From Lingula anatina (Eukaryota > Brachiopoda > Lingulata > Lingulida > Lingulidae), in assembly GCF_001039355.2 (NCBI RefSeq), contig NW_019775958.1, positions 17,117-81,116 of the forward strand: a DNA stretch of 64,000 bases. Direction: 5' to 3'. The notes below the pieces were generated by a model. That model had not been told where the DNA came from, made no database searches, and saw only the letters and a program-made list of their open reading frames with translations. The position numbers and the translations under genes were made by a program. This document shows positions 1 through 12,900 of the stretch, in pieces; the stretch's first letter is position 1, and every line of letters begins with the position of its first letter.

Positions 1-396
1 TTTTTCGCCATCGGCTACGCGCTGCCGTTGCTTGCAATGACAGTCATGTATGCAATGGTGATTCGTAAGTTATACCACACTCATGTTGTATTATCAGAAA
101 GCCACAAGTCACCACACGTGGATATGCACGTGCATGAGGCAAGGCGTAGACTCACGTGCGTGGCTGTAACTGTGACCGTCGTATTCGCACTGTGCTGGCT
201 ACCAACGTACACAAAAACGTTCATATTTTACTTCAGTTCGGAACAACCAAGCGGATTTGAGACCCTGTGTATTGTGGCGGATTTTCTATTGTTAATTAAT
301 AGTTCAGGAAACCCCATATTGTACGCTTTCATCTATGTGGATTTTAGACGCGGTGTTATTGAAACATTTAGAAAAATAAGAAGATTATGCTGCTAA
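1..396 (+). CDS. Class A (rhodopsin-like) GPCR, C-terminal fragment
   Basis: The reading frame is open from base 1 to the TAA at 394-396 and gives 131 residues, so the 5' part lies outside the window. Three membrane helices are visible. TM5 begins FFAIGYALPLLAM. TM6 carries the CWLP form of the CWxP switch. TM7 ends NSSGNPILYAF, which contains the NPxxY motif, and is followed by the basic helix-8 start DFRRG. A short basic third intracellular loop (ARRRL) precedes TM6. These are the G-protein coupling and activation motifs of the rhodopsin family at the plasma membrane. No intron interrupts the visible part. The ligand class cannot be assigned; a peptide receptor is a guess from general resemblance only. 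Confidence 0.9.
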   Translation, partial: FFAIGYALPLLAMTVMYAMVIRKLYHTHVVLSESHKSPHVDMHVHEARRRLTCVAVTVTVVFALCWLPTYTKTFIFYFSSEQPSGFETLCIVADFLLLINSSGNPILYAFIYVDFRRGVIETFRKIRRLCC

Positions 397-498
397 ACTC
401 ATGTAGCTGAAAACTGAAGGTTTCCCAAGTGACAGCATAAGTTGATTGGAGAATGTGAAAAAGTTAATAGTATTATATATCAAAATTTAAATCAAAAG

Positions 499-504
499 AA
501 TAAA
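499..504 (+). promoter_or_regulatory. Candidate polyadenylation signal of the GPCR gene
   Basis: AATAAA about 100 bp after the GPCR stop codon, on the same strand, in AT-rich sequence. Position and sequence fit a poly(A) signal; cleavage is not shown. Confidence 0.5.
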
Positions 505-1779
505 ATGTAACTAAGAATTCCTTTTACAAAACTTTTATACACGTTTTATTTTGAATATTTATGTTCATAACACAGTGAACTGGGGTCTATCGAAACTACA
601 TGTACTTAAGCGAATTTCAGCAGCTCTCCAGTGATAATTGTCAAATCGTTGATCTTATTTGCGTTTTTCATGAAACCATTCCAATGAATGTGAGTACACA
701 TTTTGTGAGTGAAATCTAGCGATAGGTAAACTCTGATGAGCCCAACGCATTCTATAATCCCCGATTTCATTAGCAACGGTAATAATGAGAATTTTACTAG
801 AGAGATAGATGCTCTGTTAAAAGATCGAAATCAAACAACGCATCTTACTGGGAGAGTAGACATTTTGTTAAGCAGTGTTTCACTGTCCAGGGTAAATACT
901 CCAATGCCTCCCCCCCTCCCAAGAAAAAAGAAAAATAGAAAAACATGTAATAAATAAATAAATAAAATTGAACAGCTAAATAGATAAACAGATAAGTGTG
1001 GGATGATGAATTAATAGATACATACATTGGATAAATAATTCTAGGTAACTAAAAGAGGGGCGTGTACCGCGTGTTTGTTAATTAACTTAACATTTTTTTA
1101 TCAAGGTCACGAGCATTTTGTGAATTCGTTGCTTTCCTAGAAGCAATTTGTTTGCGACGACTCTCATCTAAATCATTCAATGGTCAGTCAATTTCACCAT
1201 TCCCACTGTGTATCTCATTTATGCCCCATGAAGTCATTTACATGGACACATAACCATTCAATCGGTAATTGGATTCGTTCCCATTAGACTCAGGTGGAAC
1301 GATCTTTCATCGACCGAAATGCCGTCGCCAATTTTCATCAATTAAAAAAGACGAGCGAAAGCGTATTGGAAAACGAAAGGCAATGCCTTGGACTTATTTG
1401 AAGGAAATCAAAAGGTTTACAGGCGTCCTGCTGTGCAGACACGGGCTTGATTGCAATAAAATTGATCACCGTTAACCGAAATGTGTATGAACGTGCCCGT
1501 CGGTGTTCAATGGGCATTCTGCGCCTGGAATGGAATCGATAAATTGGTGCAGATATTAAAATGATATGTCTTTCGGCCAATTTAAGGTGTAAGGGAAATA
1601 AAACGGAGGTTAATAGCCTCGATAATGTCAACCTGCCCCCTAGAGAGTAAATGAATACTACACGGCTTTTGATGGAATTTCTGCACAAAATGAAATGCAC
1701 TGATGAATGGAGGCGATTAAGGACAGGTTCAGAAAGGATTTCATTATATTGATGATAGTAATAAAGATAGGCCTACTGC

Positions 1780-1810
<31 letters not shown>

Positions 1811-1829
1811 TATTATTATTATTATTATT
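1780..1829. repeat. (AAT)n-(ATT)n microsatellite
   Basis: AAT units switch to ATT units in the middle, giving an imperfect palindrome that could fold into a hairpin. Confidence 0.9.
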
Positions 1830-3332
1830 GTATTTCTGGTATGCATACATACAGTTACCATGGTTATTATGCAGTAAACGAAATACAATCAAGTGTGATA
1901 AACAATGTCAATCTTGTGGTATCTCTTTTGAAATATCGATAAAACATTTTCTCGTCACAACTGTAAGACATATCATACTTTTTAGATTTTTATATAGCAA
2001 CATATGGCAGGAATAACGGCAATTTCAACGGTCTTGGATATGTTACACTTTGGTGGTTAAAGGAAAAAAGTATGGTACAATATCCATAAAAATCAGATAT
2101 TGCTAAAAGGTACTACGCTCACGGTGCCACTTTTGAGCAACTCACTTGAGCACCATCACGAGCAAACGCCCTTTCAACCATAGCGGTGTCTGAACCCTGT
2201 TTGTGGGAAGAGTAGTCCTCAGAAACTCCGCTACTTTTGCGTGATAATGAACTACACACGTAAACGCCTCCTCAACAGAGGCGGTCAAAGAAACCCCTTG
2301 GTGGGTACGGTAGAACCTCCAGATGAAGCCGATAACTCACCTTGGGAGATTTTGCGAAATCGGGATGCCTCGAATACCAGGGACCTGAGTCCATCGAGAG
2401 AGCAGGAGACGGTTCCCGGTTGATACTAGACCCGCGGTTATCATTGATTTGTACAGGTAAATATTGACCCAGACCCACTCACGTCACGCTAACTGTAACC
2501 TGTGTGAATCCAATGGGGGCCGATTACACGAACAATATTTTTTTTTACACCACGGTTTCGTATTGAGGCCCAAAATCTAGTATTGAAGCGAAAGTCATTT
2601 TAGTCGTATTTTAATAGGGTGTGATCGTTAAAGAAATCTTATCATAATGGTTTGGACACTTTCACGTGTAGATTAAATCGTACCTTGCATATCGCAATAT
2701 ATACCGATAATCAAAACAAAAAAGCGGGAAGCAGATGAACACAAGCTTTTCTATCACATGGTTACTTTTATTATAGTCAAAACGTATAGATAATATAATG
2801 AAGTAATACTGATAGGTATTGTTGTCTTATTCCACTATAACGTACAATCGTCATGTATATATATATATATACACTGCATTTGGACATATTAGCACAATAT
2901 GTTGTAATTGTAGCATAAACAAATTATTTCAGATTGTAAAATAAATGATCGGTTATTATTTTAATTTAATGTATTATAAATCCGCTCCTCAGAGTGCTTT
3001 CTGTTTTTTTTTTTTTTTTTTTTTTTTAAACGAAGAAGACCGCCACTTTGAAATCACCATTTTACGCTTTGAAAACCGATACCACTATGGTGAAAACAAT
3101 TCATTTTTAATGTGTGCAGAAATCATACTTTTACATGGCAGTGACTCTTGGGCCTTGAAAAAAGAGCTAGCTCCAGGATAAATATTATGGCACAAACATC
3201 AGTTCGCTCGCAGGGAAACATTACAGAGATCTATGACTGCATTCCCACGTTTAACCGGCTTAAATGTCTGTCCCGCCTACTAAAAGCTGTAAGGGGGTAA
3301 TTAACTAAAGTGCGCGCTCGGCTGACAGAAAT

Positions 3333-3395
3333 TTAGCGTGAACGCCCAGGGAGTTAGGTCGATCCAGATGGATCGATCTAAATCTGTGGGAATGC
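3333..3395. repeat. Dispersed repeat shared with 35742-35815
   Basis: Both sites share the string GCGTGAACnCCCAGGGAGTTAGGTCGATC followed by a palindromic GATCGATCTAAATCT tail. The two copies lie 32 kb apart in unrelated contexts, so this is an interspersed repeat. Confidence 0.65.
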
Positions 3396-3635
3396 AGTCT
3401 ATGATGTCATCCCTCCAACATAAACAAATGTGGCAATAGGTGGCAGAGCGGAACTGGCAGACTTCAGTTTCGAGACCAAAGAACAATTTAAAGTGCATTA
3501 CTATTTGACGTGCCCTGCATGAGAACATCCAGACGAATAAGTTGTGTTGAATCTATGGCAAGAGACGGTCGTGAGGGCAGTTTACACCTTCCAAGCTTAA
3601 TGACCGATAGAGGGCACTGGAGCAGCAGCAGGTAA

Positions 3636-3641
3636 TTTATT
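3636..3641 (-). promoter_or_regulatory. Candidate polyadenylation signal of the polycystin gene
   Basis: TTTATT on the + strand reads AATAAA on the minus strand, about 290 bp past the polycystin stop codon. Confidence 0.35.
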
Positions 3642-3876
3642 ACGGATGTGAGTGTATGATGAGTATGTTAATCACGAATTTGGTAATCGATGCATGAACA
3701 GAGCTGATGATCTACTGCATGTACAGGATAAATGAGCGAGATGTGAGCGTTACATGGTTGTAATATTTCCATGTTACCTAAACTTTTCAAACAACGTGAA
3801 GTGCAGCGTTTTACCGATATTGTTAAGTACCAGCTCGTGCGATGAAAATAAAAATGTTGTTTCTGTCAGATTTTCT

Positions 3877-3925
3877 ATCTCTCTCTCTCTCTACATCTCT
3901 CTCTCTCTATCTCTCTCTCTCTCTC
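3877..3925 (-). repeat. (GA)n microsatellite directly after the polycystin stop codon
   Basis: CT repeats on the + strand, GA in the transcript, begin within two bases of the polycystin stop (3927-3929). The 3' UTR therefore starts with a variable-length GA tract. Confidence 0.85.
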
Positions 3926-3926
3926 G

Positions 3927-6900
3927 TTATTGTGTCTGTCCTGGAACATCTCCAGTGTTCTCGTTTACTTCCCACGTGACGGCGAGATCTGATTGTCCCT
4001 TCTTTGACTTTCCTTTGCGCTTCTTTGATTTCGATTTTGATTTTGGTTTAGGAGCTGGCACTTGGAGAGAATTGCTTGCGTTTTTGTCCTTTGAAGCAGG
4101 CATCTTTGGTTTTGATACCCCTTTGATTTCGTCCATTAGTTCTTCTTCTAAACACTCTCTTAATATGGTGTCAACAATGTCTTCATCCCTTTCAGCAAAC
4201 ACTTTGAAGATTTTGAGAAAATTGTCTGACATCTGAAACGGCAAGAACAGATAGTTAAGCTTTATTTCGTTCCCACGTTTATAACACAATTAAACTACAA
4301 CAGCATTATTGCTAATCTAAACCTTTCTTTTATCAGAGAGATCGAAGTGATTGTAGCCTTGGTAAATACAGCATGCATGCAATTTTCGTGAGCACGTGTG
4401 TGCGTGCGTATGCGTGCTTTGCTGCACGAGATTGACATGTACGCGTTTTCATGAATTTATAAACACGATTTTTCAAGTTTAGGAAATCCATGTATAATGG
4501 GCCGGCTTTTCGAAACGAAAATTTTAAAAAAATCATTATAGTTGCTCATTACCTTTTCGGCCAAGGCCATGGCCGTCTCCATATCCCTGTCCACGGGTCG
4601 CTTCTTAACCTTCTTCTTGGGAACTTCGCCATTTGTGTCCGCGGACATGATGTGTTGTTGCGCAGTCGCACTTCGGATCACCACACGGCGCCGAGCATTT
4701 TTGCTCTTGTCACATGATGTGTTGTCCTCAACGCCAGCTACTTCCAGCAGAACCTGCTGAGTGTCGATAGGTGGCGCGGTTGTGCTGTCGTTTGTTTCTT
4801 GGGTTGTGACAGCAACTGTGGGTATGTCATTGATCGCTGTTATAGAAAAAAATTATTCAATTGAAACAGATAGACCATAAGCTTTTTTTTTTTTTTGTAA
4901 CTTTATTTCTTTCTTAGAGACGCCGTAGAGTCGAGCGTTGGCTAACTTACTAGAAATGGAAGGTGGGAATTTCTAAATTCACGGAGTTACGTGTTTATCA
5001 GTATATTTCTCCAGCTTCTTCCTCCAGAAACAGTTCACCGGATTCTTTTAAAAATATTAAAAAAGGGCGGTTTCTGGCGGGGAAATTATAACTATGGCAC
5101 TCTCGAACAGGGAAGTTAAATATGCGCGACCAAACGTACCGGGGTACCTCAGTGAATAGTCTTATCGGAAAAAAAAACATCTGTATTGTTTACATGATCA
5201 AACAGAAACGAATAGACTTAGATACTCTTACCAGGCTTTTTGCGGGAGAGTTTACTCTTCTTCTTCCTGTTGATTAGGGTATCCACCCAAGAATTCATCT
5301 TGTTAGACAGGTACTCTGCCAGTTCCTTATCGTACTCCTGTTTGGATTCATCAGTCTTGAGCTCCGCCAGCGTATCATTGATTATAGATATAAACATATT
5401 GAGAAGCATGAAATTCATGCTCATCGTAAAGATGAAAAAGAACACTTTCAACAAGAACGTCTCCTCCGTGATGACGTCGGTGTATTTCAACACCCCTAAC
5501 ATCACGCCGAAGAGATTAAACATGGCGAAGGCAATGGCTCGGAACGCTGCCAGAACGCTTCCACTGTTAACCATCAGCGTCAGTCCGAACGTGAAAAGAC
5601 AGATGATGAAAATCACGGCGTAGGAGAGGAGGTCGAGGAATGACCTGGCCAGGGTTGTGCTCAGGATAGATAGGAGCTTGTGGAAGGAGAGCGGTCGGAA
5701 GAGGTGTAACGTGGCCACGAACAGGCTGATGGCAATGGTCAGAGAGTACCCGAAATCCCAGTTTGCTACGAGATCGAAACCAACGAAATGACCTGAAAAG
5801 AAAAGGTTGGCGTAATATTGCTTCGTGTACTAATATATGCTTTATAACCGTACTGTGATACCTTATCTTAAGGTTTATGACAAAATTAATAAAAATGGTG
5901 AGACGCCATCGTGAAACCTACACTATCAAGGCAGTGTATACCGCATTCAAAAGAGAGTTTAGATGGAATGTTTATAACGTGGCGCAGTTATTCATGGAAT
6001 ATACTTATTAGCGAATTACATAATGCAAAAAATATACGAAAGGTAAAATTGGTGTATAAATGATCAAAGTACTACGAAGAATAATAAAAATTAATTAAAA
6101 ATAATCTCAAATCATCACATGTAGCCTGTCGCTGAACTGACTAAAACGTACCGTTATTATTTTTCACATCTTCGACGGAACGGATGACGTAAACGGTTCT
6201 CAGAACAAAACAAACCATGCTGGCCACGGCGAAAAGCAAGTCTATCAGTATCGCATAATTCCACAGGACTTTGAAGTACTTCGATCTTTTCTTGAACATG
6301 GAAATGCTCTCCTTCACAAGGAGGTAGAAAACCACAATAGCCCATATGACTTGGATCACCAACAGGATGAAGTCGAACGGATTTACATACGGGTATGGCC
6401 GGAAACTCACGAGCTCCCTCGTGACGAATATCCCGCCGATGGCTGGCAGCTCCAGTTTGATTCGAACCATTGAAAATACATTCACGTTCATATTATTTAT
6501 GGTAAATTCCACAAAGACCACCCTAGTAAGGCGGTCGATCCAGTTATTGGCCAGAAGCGTGTTAAGAACCGTGATTCCTTCCGCTAGGGAATTGACCTCC
6601 ACGGCGTATCCGCCACCATCGTAAAGGCTGAACAACCCAGATACCCAGAGATCCTTGTCTCCATTGGGTGTTGTGTGGTTAAATGCTGTGGCAGACGCAT
6701 CCACGCCAGCGTTAAGGCCTGCCTCCCACCCTAGAAAGTTATTTTCGGTATTTAATTTGGCTACTAGTTTAATAATCACTTATAATACAGTTCTAGGTGA
6801 ATTTACTTCAAATGGCTTGCTCCTGTCAGGATTTTCAAAACGTGTTTACTGATAACTTCTTATACTTAACTTAAAAGACAGAATTTTCATTATACTTATG

Positions 6901-9900
6901 CAAAATACAATAGTTTTAGTCCTTTTATATATATGGGGTTAAACATTGCACTCGCGCAATATGCCACCGATTGATAATCGTCCTACTATACTCTAGTTCC
7001 ACCAATGTCCTGTACCTACCTGGCTGGTAATTCACCTTGTCTTGGAGTTCAAATGTGTAGTCAGTGTTGCAGGAGTTGAACAGGTTCGTCATGTGTGGTA
7101 TAACGGTACAATGACCTTGACAATGAGACAAACATATAAGTATTAATTGGGGGATAAAATCATTGCATCTTGTAAAAAAATTATAAAAACATTAATAATG
7201 TATTTTTAATTCTTTTCAGTAACAAATAACAAGGCCCGACTGGAACTAAGAAACCTAAACTTTAAATAATAATAATAATAGCAGTAGTAGTAACTTCTAA
7301 GATCTCCACTCCAACATCATCTTACCCTGTACCACCCTGTGTTGGCGCAGGCGCAATGGTCCAAGTCTGAGGGCGTAGATGTCATGAAGGAACTGTTGGT
7401 CGTAGGCATCCAAGGCGGCCCCCGTATAGTCTGTATCAGGGAAGACTGCCGGGAAAATGGTCCCATTTAGCCAGGAAAATATGGTCTCTATTCGCTGAAT
7501 CTGCAAAACGATGTACAAAATTGAGAGACATCTAGAGGTGTTGTTCCTCAGGAGATATTATGACTTTATGAAATAGAAAAAAAGAGCTACATTTCATGTC
7601 AACCTCATCTTACGTGAAATGTGGTCATTCTATTGACCCACAAGCGTGTGCAAACAACGCGCGCGTTTTCAGATGCCTGTCGTGATAACTCAAAGGCAGG
7701 CAATAGAACAACAGATACATGTAATGTAGGCATGGTGTGGTAGCTTTGCAAAATACCCTTATGCTTGGTATGAAGTGTAAGAACGAGGGAAAAAAAGCAT
7801 ACCTCACTGAAGGTCCCATCATCTAAACTAAGGCTATTCCTCAAGTTGTCATTCTGCAAGAAGAAGTTGGGATCTCTGTTGGCAAAACAGATCACCAGTA
7901 ACAGGAACAGGTACCCAAGATGCACCGCGATGTCGTTGACCACCCCGGACAGTTTTTGTTCATGTTTCTTCTGTAGCTTTCTCATTTTGATTTCCTCTTC
8001 GTCTATCGTGGTGTCCGCCATGGGGACAAATACGGCTTTTGGGATGGTATCTGGATAAAGACGAATGTGAAAATGCATGTATACATATTTAATAATCTCT
8101 TGTTGTTGTCGTTTCGTGATTTTGTTTAAAGGCACGTATTTTTGTAATGTGAGTCTGAATGAGGCTTGTGTAAATTTAAGCTACGTGATAATACGATCCT
8201 TGATGGTAAAAAATGACCATTATTCAAAAGATTAGCAATCAACAAGCAAAACTGCTCTAGTTAAAAATAGCCCATCAGTTAAAAAGTTTCTTTACCAAGA
8301 AACAAATATTTGTTATCATTACACAAGGAAAATGAGAATATACAGTGTGTCAACGAAATACGCACTTATTTTGTTTTTCAGTGGCAAATAATACATTCGT
8401 AATTTGTGCACTTCCTAGCCAAATGATAGAGCTTATGATCACAGAATCTGTGATCTATAATCACAGATTATACTTACAGTTGTATGGTAAAAGCACGTGT
8501 TCTTCTATGACAAAATCATCGTCGGTCTCGTCGTCTCCGGGCATGCGCATGATGATAGACATGATCAGAGCCAATAGCAGCACCTGGGACAAACAAAAAA
8601 CATACCTCTCATGAATTTATTTTATAAATACTTTAAAAAGTTTTAAGAAAAACATTTCGATTAAAGAACAAAAGTCCTGCATTCCATTGTGATGCTCAAG
8701 AATACTTACCAGTCAATGTGTTTACGTATCGTAATATCGAAGCATTGTTTTTTGAGTTTGTTATTTTTCTTGTGTGGTTGTTGTCTTGTGAACTACAGTA
8801 TTTGATGCAGCCAATGCCAATGGTATCATTACCTGTAAAGGTTGTACAACTAAGACCGACTCGCCAAGAGCGAAGAAGAGAGCAAGAAGCCAATTGGTTG
8901 ATTTGGTCGCCCCCCACTCGAGGCTGTACAATAACGTGAAGAATGCTGACGTAAATACTGCCACAAATGCCAGGATGTACCCGAATACAACGAACCACCA
9001 AGGAAACCTAACAGGCTTTCGAGGGGGTTTGGGTGGTTTTGCGGGCGTCTCGGGTGGCGGGGGAGGGGACTCTCGCATCATCTCATCAAATTCAGCAATA
9101 GCTTTGACGAGGTCAGATTTGTCGTCCTTGGTTTTGGCTTCCTTGTGAAGTGCTAGCACGTTTTCCACTGCTTTGAACATCTTCTCGTCCTTCTCCTCTG
9201 GCACGAGGGCCTTCCTTGCCACAGCCCATTTGTCTGCTTTATATGGGAAAATTGACTTGTCGGTTTTTCTAGGTCTACTCCGCCGAAAAACTTCCAGCAT
9301 GATAAACGTAGGGGGGACCACAAGAACACTGGCAATCAGACCAACATACACCTGTCTGAACGTGATCACAATGGGGCCGATGGCGATACCGTTTCCCTTG
9401 TCCTCGTTTTCAGTATAGAACATAGCGTTCGATATCATACACAAAAACAGGACAGCCAAGCACGTGGTCAACCGCTGAACTCTCGTGAGACGACTGGGCG
9501 TTGGTCGCTTGGCAACGGAAAACCATAAATGGTCATCGAATATCTTCTTCTTGGCGTTGTTGCTAAGGAGGAAGGAGAAGTCCTCCAGGGCCGTCTCGTC
9601 CGCAGCTGTTAGCAGCCTGTCGGTGTTGCCGTCGTCCTTGCAGATGGAGAGCCACTCGTCACAGAGAAAAAGATATCTGAATGAAGAAGCGGGTTATACA
9701 ATGTGGTAAAGGTTGTTCTTCAACATGCACATGGGCTCAGCACTGTGTAATTATTTTTCCATTTGCACGTAATTTATTTATTTTTCATTCTCCTCTGTCT
9801 TATATTTTAACCTAAACACATTCTAGAATGATTTTATGACTTATATAAGAACGATTTCATTATGGGATTGTGTGTGCGATTTTATGTACAGTACGTACTT

Positions 9901-12900
9901 TTTTATGTCTTTCACCCTTGAGATGGGAATAAATATATATCAGTATGTACTATTGATTATTATCTGTAGACCCCTCTCTCTCTCTCTCAGCAAGACTTAC
10001 CTGTCCTTGGTAGTGACGTCATAGACTGTTATCTTGTCCAGGTGCCAGCTGGAGGCGTCATCTACCTGGCAGTGCCACACGTGGAGGTGGGTTAATCTGC
10101 CCAGTGATCGCGGGGTGCTCAGGACAAAGTTACACACTTTGCCGCGTTTGAAATTCTAGAAATTAATAAATATTGAAGAAATGAGTAATGGAATGAAATT
10201 AATTTATCCTTACTAGCGCCTAACCGGTCAAATAAAAGAAAACTCAGCCAAAATTTGTAAGTAAGTAATTTTGCACCACCTGGTCCAGTTATTCTATACC
10301 AAAATTGAAACTTTGAAACCAATGACTAGCTAAATATAGGACATTAACGTTTGTGTATGAAGTGAACTTTCTATGACCAAGTATCGCTGTGCACGTGTTT
10401 GTATTATGTAATTAAGTTCGCATTTAGGTTGGAGAAGTTGATTTTCTAAACCTAATACATGTATCTTTCGCAGAAATTACACGTCGTTGTCGTTGTCATG
10501 CAAGAATAACGTTTACACACCATATACTTGAACAGTGTCGTGTAACCTACCTCCCTACTGCGATCCAGGAGTACTTTCGGTTTCGTTCTTCCCTCAGTGC
10601 CATACAGTATGACGTATGGAATGGCTGTAGTGTGCTTGGGGGACTTGGAACTGGTGAAAACACTGAGAAGATAGTGCTGCTGATCCCAGCGCTGGTTTTC
10701 CAACAGATGATGGTGAACCCACTAGAAAAAAAATAAATAAGGGATATTAGTTCTAACCGTGTTTTTGTTCTCCCAAATGCATTTGTGTCATTTTTCAGTT
10801 ATCTATCGAACACATGGCATTATATGATGTAATCGATGTGTCATTTCGTAGTCAAGATGATGCTGTGACGTAATGGTGACGTCCCAACTACAGTGTATGA
10901 CTGTTAAGTAATTTGGAATTTTTTTTTGAGAAATCAAGGTTACCCATGTTGGTGTAATAACATTATTCAGTTATACAATTTTGATAATCGGAGATTTTTC
11001 GCAACAATTCATATTACAACGAAAGTATTACGGTAAAGATGCAAAGAATTCGTGCAAACAAACTTTCAGTATATAAACTACAGTCACACAACAGCAGTTA
11101 GTGGAAGTATTGATATTAATAGCTTTTATAATCTTATTACCAGTTGTAAAGATTATGTGTTAATTCCTTAAATATTGGTCGTTCGGTAATTTCAAATTAT
11201 CCTGATGATAGGTTATACCTTAGATGCGGTAATTGGATAATGTATCAATTAACCAATACTTTTATGTATTTATTTTCTGTAGAAATACCCGTTGACATGA
11301 TTGTCCATATGAAAAGTTATCATGATTTCGTAGATTAAAAAGACCAGCAAAAATGAATAATAACTAAGTGCATAATACAGCTTATGAAATTTTTCGGTTA
11401 CATTGTACAAATACAAAATTAAGTTTTGCTTACGTTCTCCATGTCCTGCTTGTCTTTCCTCCTTGCCCATATCAACAGTAAGAAATACAGCGCCACCAGG
11501 GAGCTCATCACTATCAGCACGTGTGGCGCCTGCGCGAGGAGGGCACTGAAGTTCCCGAACACTTTGCCGAAGTCAATTGTGTTAGGTGGGACGAACAGGC
11601 CCGCAGCAAATGAGCCGAAGAAGTTGCTCTTGAAAACCACTTTGTTGGATTTAGAGGCGCCTTTAATCTGAAACACAAATCGTACAACATTTAGCTGTGG
11701 CCGAAATATTAGATACTTAAGACGAGTTGTACATGCACGATAAGAATGCCAAAGCCCATTTCTCAGTTTTTGCTGTCTCATTAATGCGCTTTTTATGAGA
11801 ATGACATTTGTTTCGAATTCGAGATTAGTTTGAGGGGGAATTATACATTACTCTTATATAAGTCTAAAGCATTGGATCACAGAGAGTGTACATGTAAACC
11901 CATAGCAAAAGCAAACACTACATGTACCTTTAGTCCCGAAGGTGAACCCCACGATTTAGATGTGCGGTTATATGAGGACGGGGTGATTGCAGTGGACCGC
12001 ATACTCAGGGTACCATTGCCGCCTGTCGATAGGAGGCGCCTGCTACTTCCGCCACCTGATGAGGTGGCTGAGTCTGCACGTAAATAACGTTGAAGAAGCG
12101 CAAAATTATTGTCTTGTTTAAGAGAGTTAATCACACTATGCGGTTTTCGACTGTTTTAATGCAGGATAATTAGTGAGAGCCATGTCTTTTTTTTTTAATC
12201 TTTGATTCTTAACCTCACGCTTGCAAGCGGATAGTTGTCTATATTATAATAATATCGATAAATAATCCATACACAACACTGTTAAGCCAATCACCAATAT
12301 AAGATAAACTTCATAAATAAATAGATAGGCCTACATAAATTCATTAATAAATATTAATTTAATTAATTAGTATTTAAATTATTTACATTAATATAAGGGA
12401 TCAATCAAACTTCCCATAGATTTATCGGTATAACAAAAAAATTAGGTTTGTGTTTCATACAATCTTGCACTTACCCTCCGCCAAAAGAACCGATAAGCCA
12501 AGCTTTTGTGCTGTCCCTAATGACTCCTGTGGTACAACTATCACCAGCGTCCCATCATCAAATTCTTCGTTCACGTCGATATTTTTGTTGGAGCTTTCCA
12601 CGGCAGACGACACAACGAACCGGAAATCATAACTCTGCTTCGTAGCTTCTCCGTCCAGCTTGCCTAGGAAAACCAGCGTCTGGTCAGGAGGAATGTCGAA
12701 GGACAACAAGATTGCGGCGTCTTGGATGGCGATGGTTTGAGAGATCCCGTTGTCGGTGGTCATGTTTTCCATGTTTGCTTGAGTTTCTTCAAATTTCATT
12801 GCTGCTCCGACTTCGGCCTCGACGAAGCCACCGTCCAGTGCTGCCATCTGTCCCGAGTCCGTCTTCATCTCGAATGTAGTAACTCCGGAAGTGACGTTAC

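Larger units (their letters stand above)
397..3635. other. Intergenic region between GPCR and polycystin 3' ends
   Basis: No coding exon with family resemblance or plausible splice structure was found. The region holds an AAT/ATT microsatellite (1780-1829), a short AT run near 2855, poly-T near 3004-3027 and a dispersed repeat near 3333-3395. The GPCR and polycystin genes converge here. Confidence 0.6.

Noticed and set aside
736-957. 73-codon + strand frame
   Set aside because: Low-complexity, no family resemblance, no splice support.
3754-4236. 160-codon + strand frame
   Set aside because: Antisense of the last polycystin exon plus the CT microsatellite.
11877-12073. Canonical GPS motif in the polycystin exon before TM1
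   Set aside because: All three frames were read; only one matches neighbouring phases and it has no cysteines or HLT.
11830-12087. + strand frame with several cysteines
   Set aside because: Antisense shadow of polycystin exon 12073-11928.
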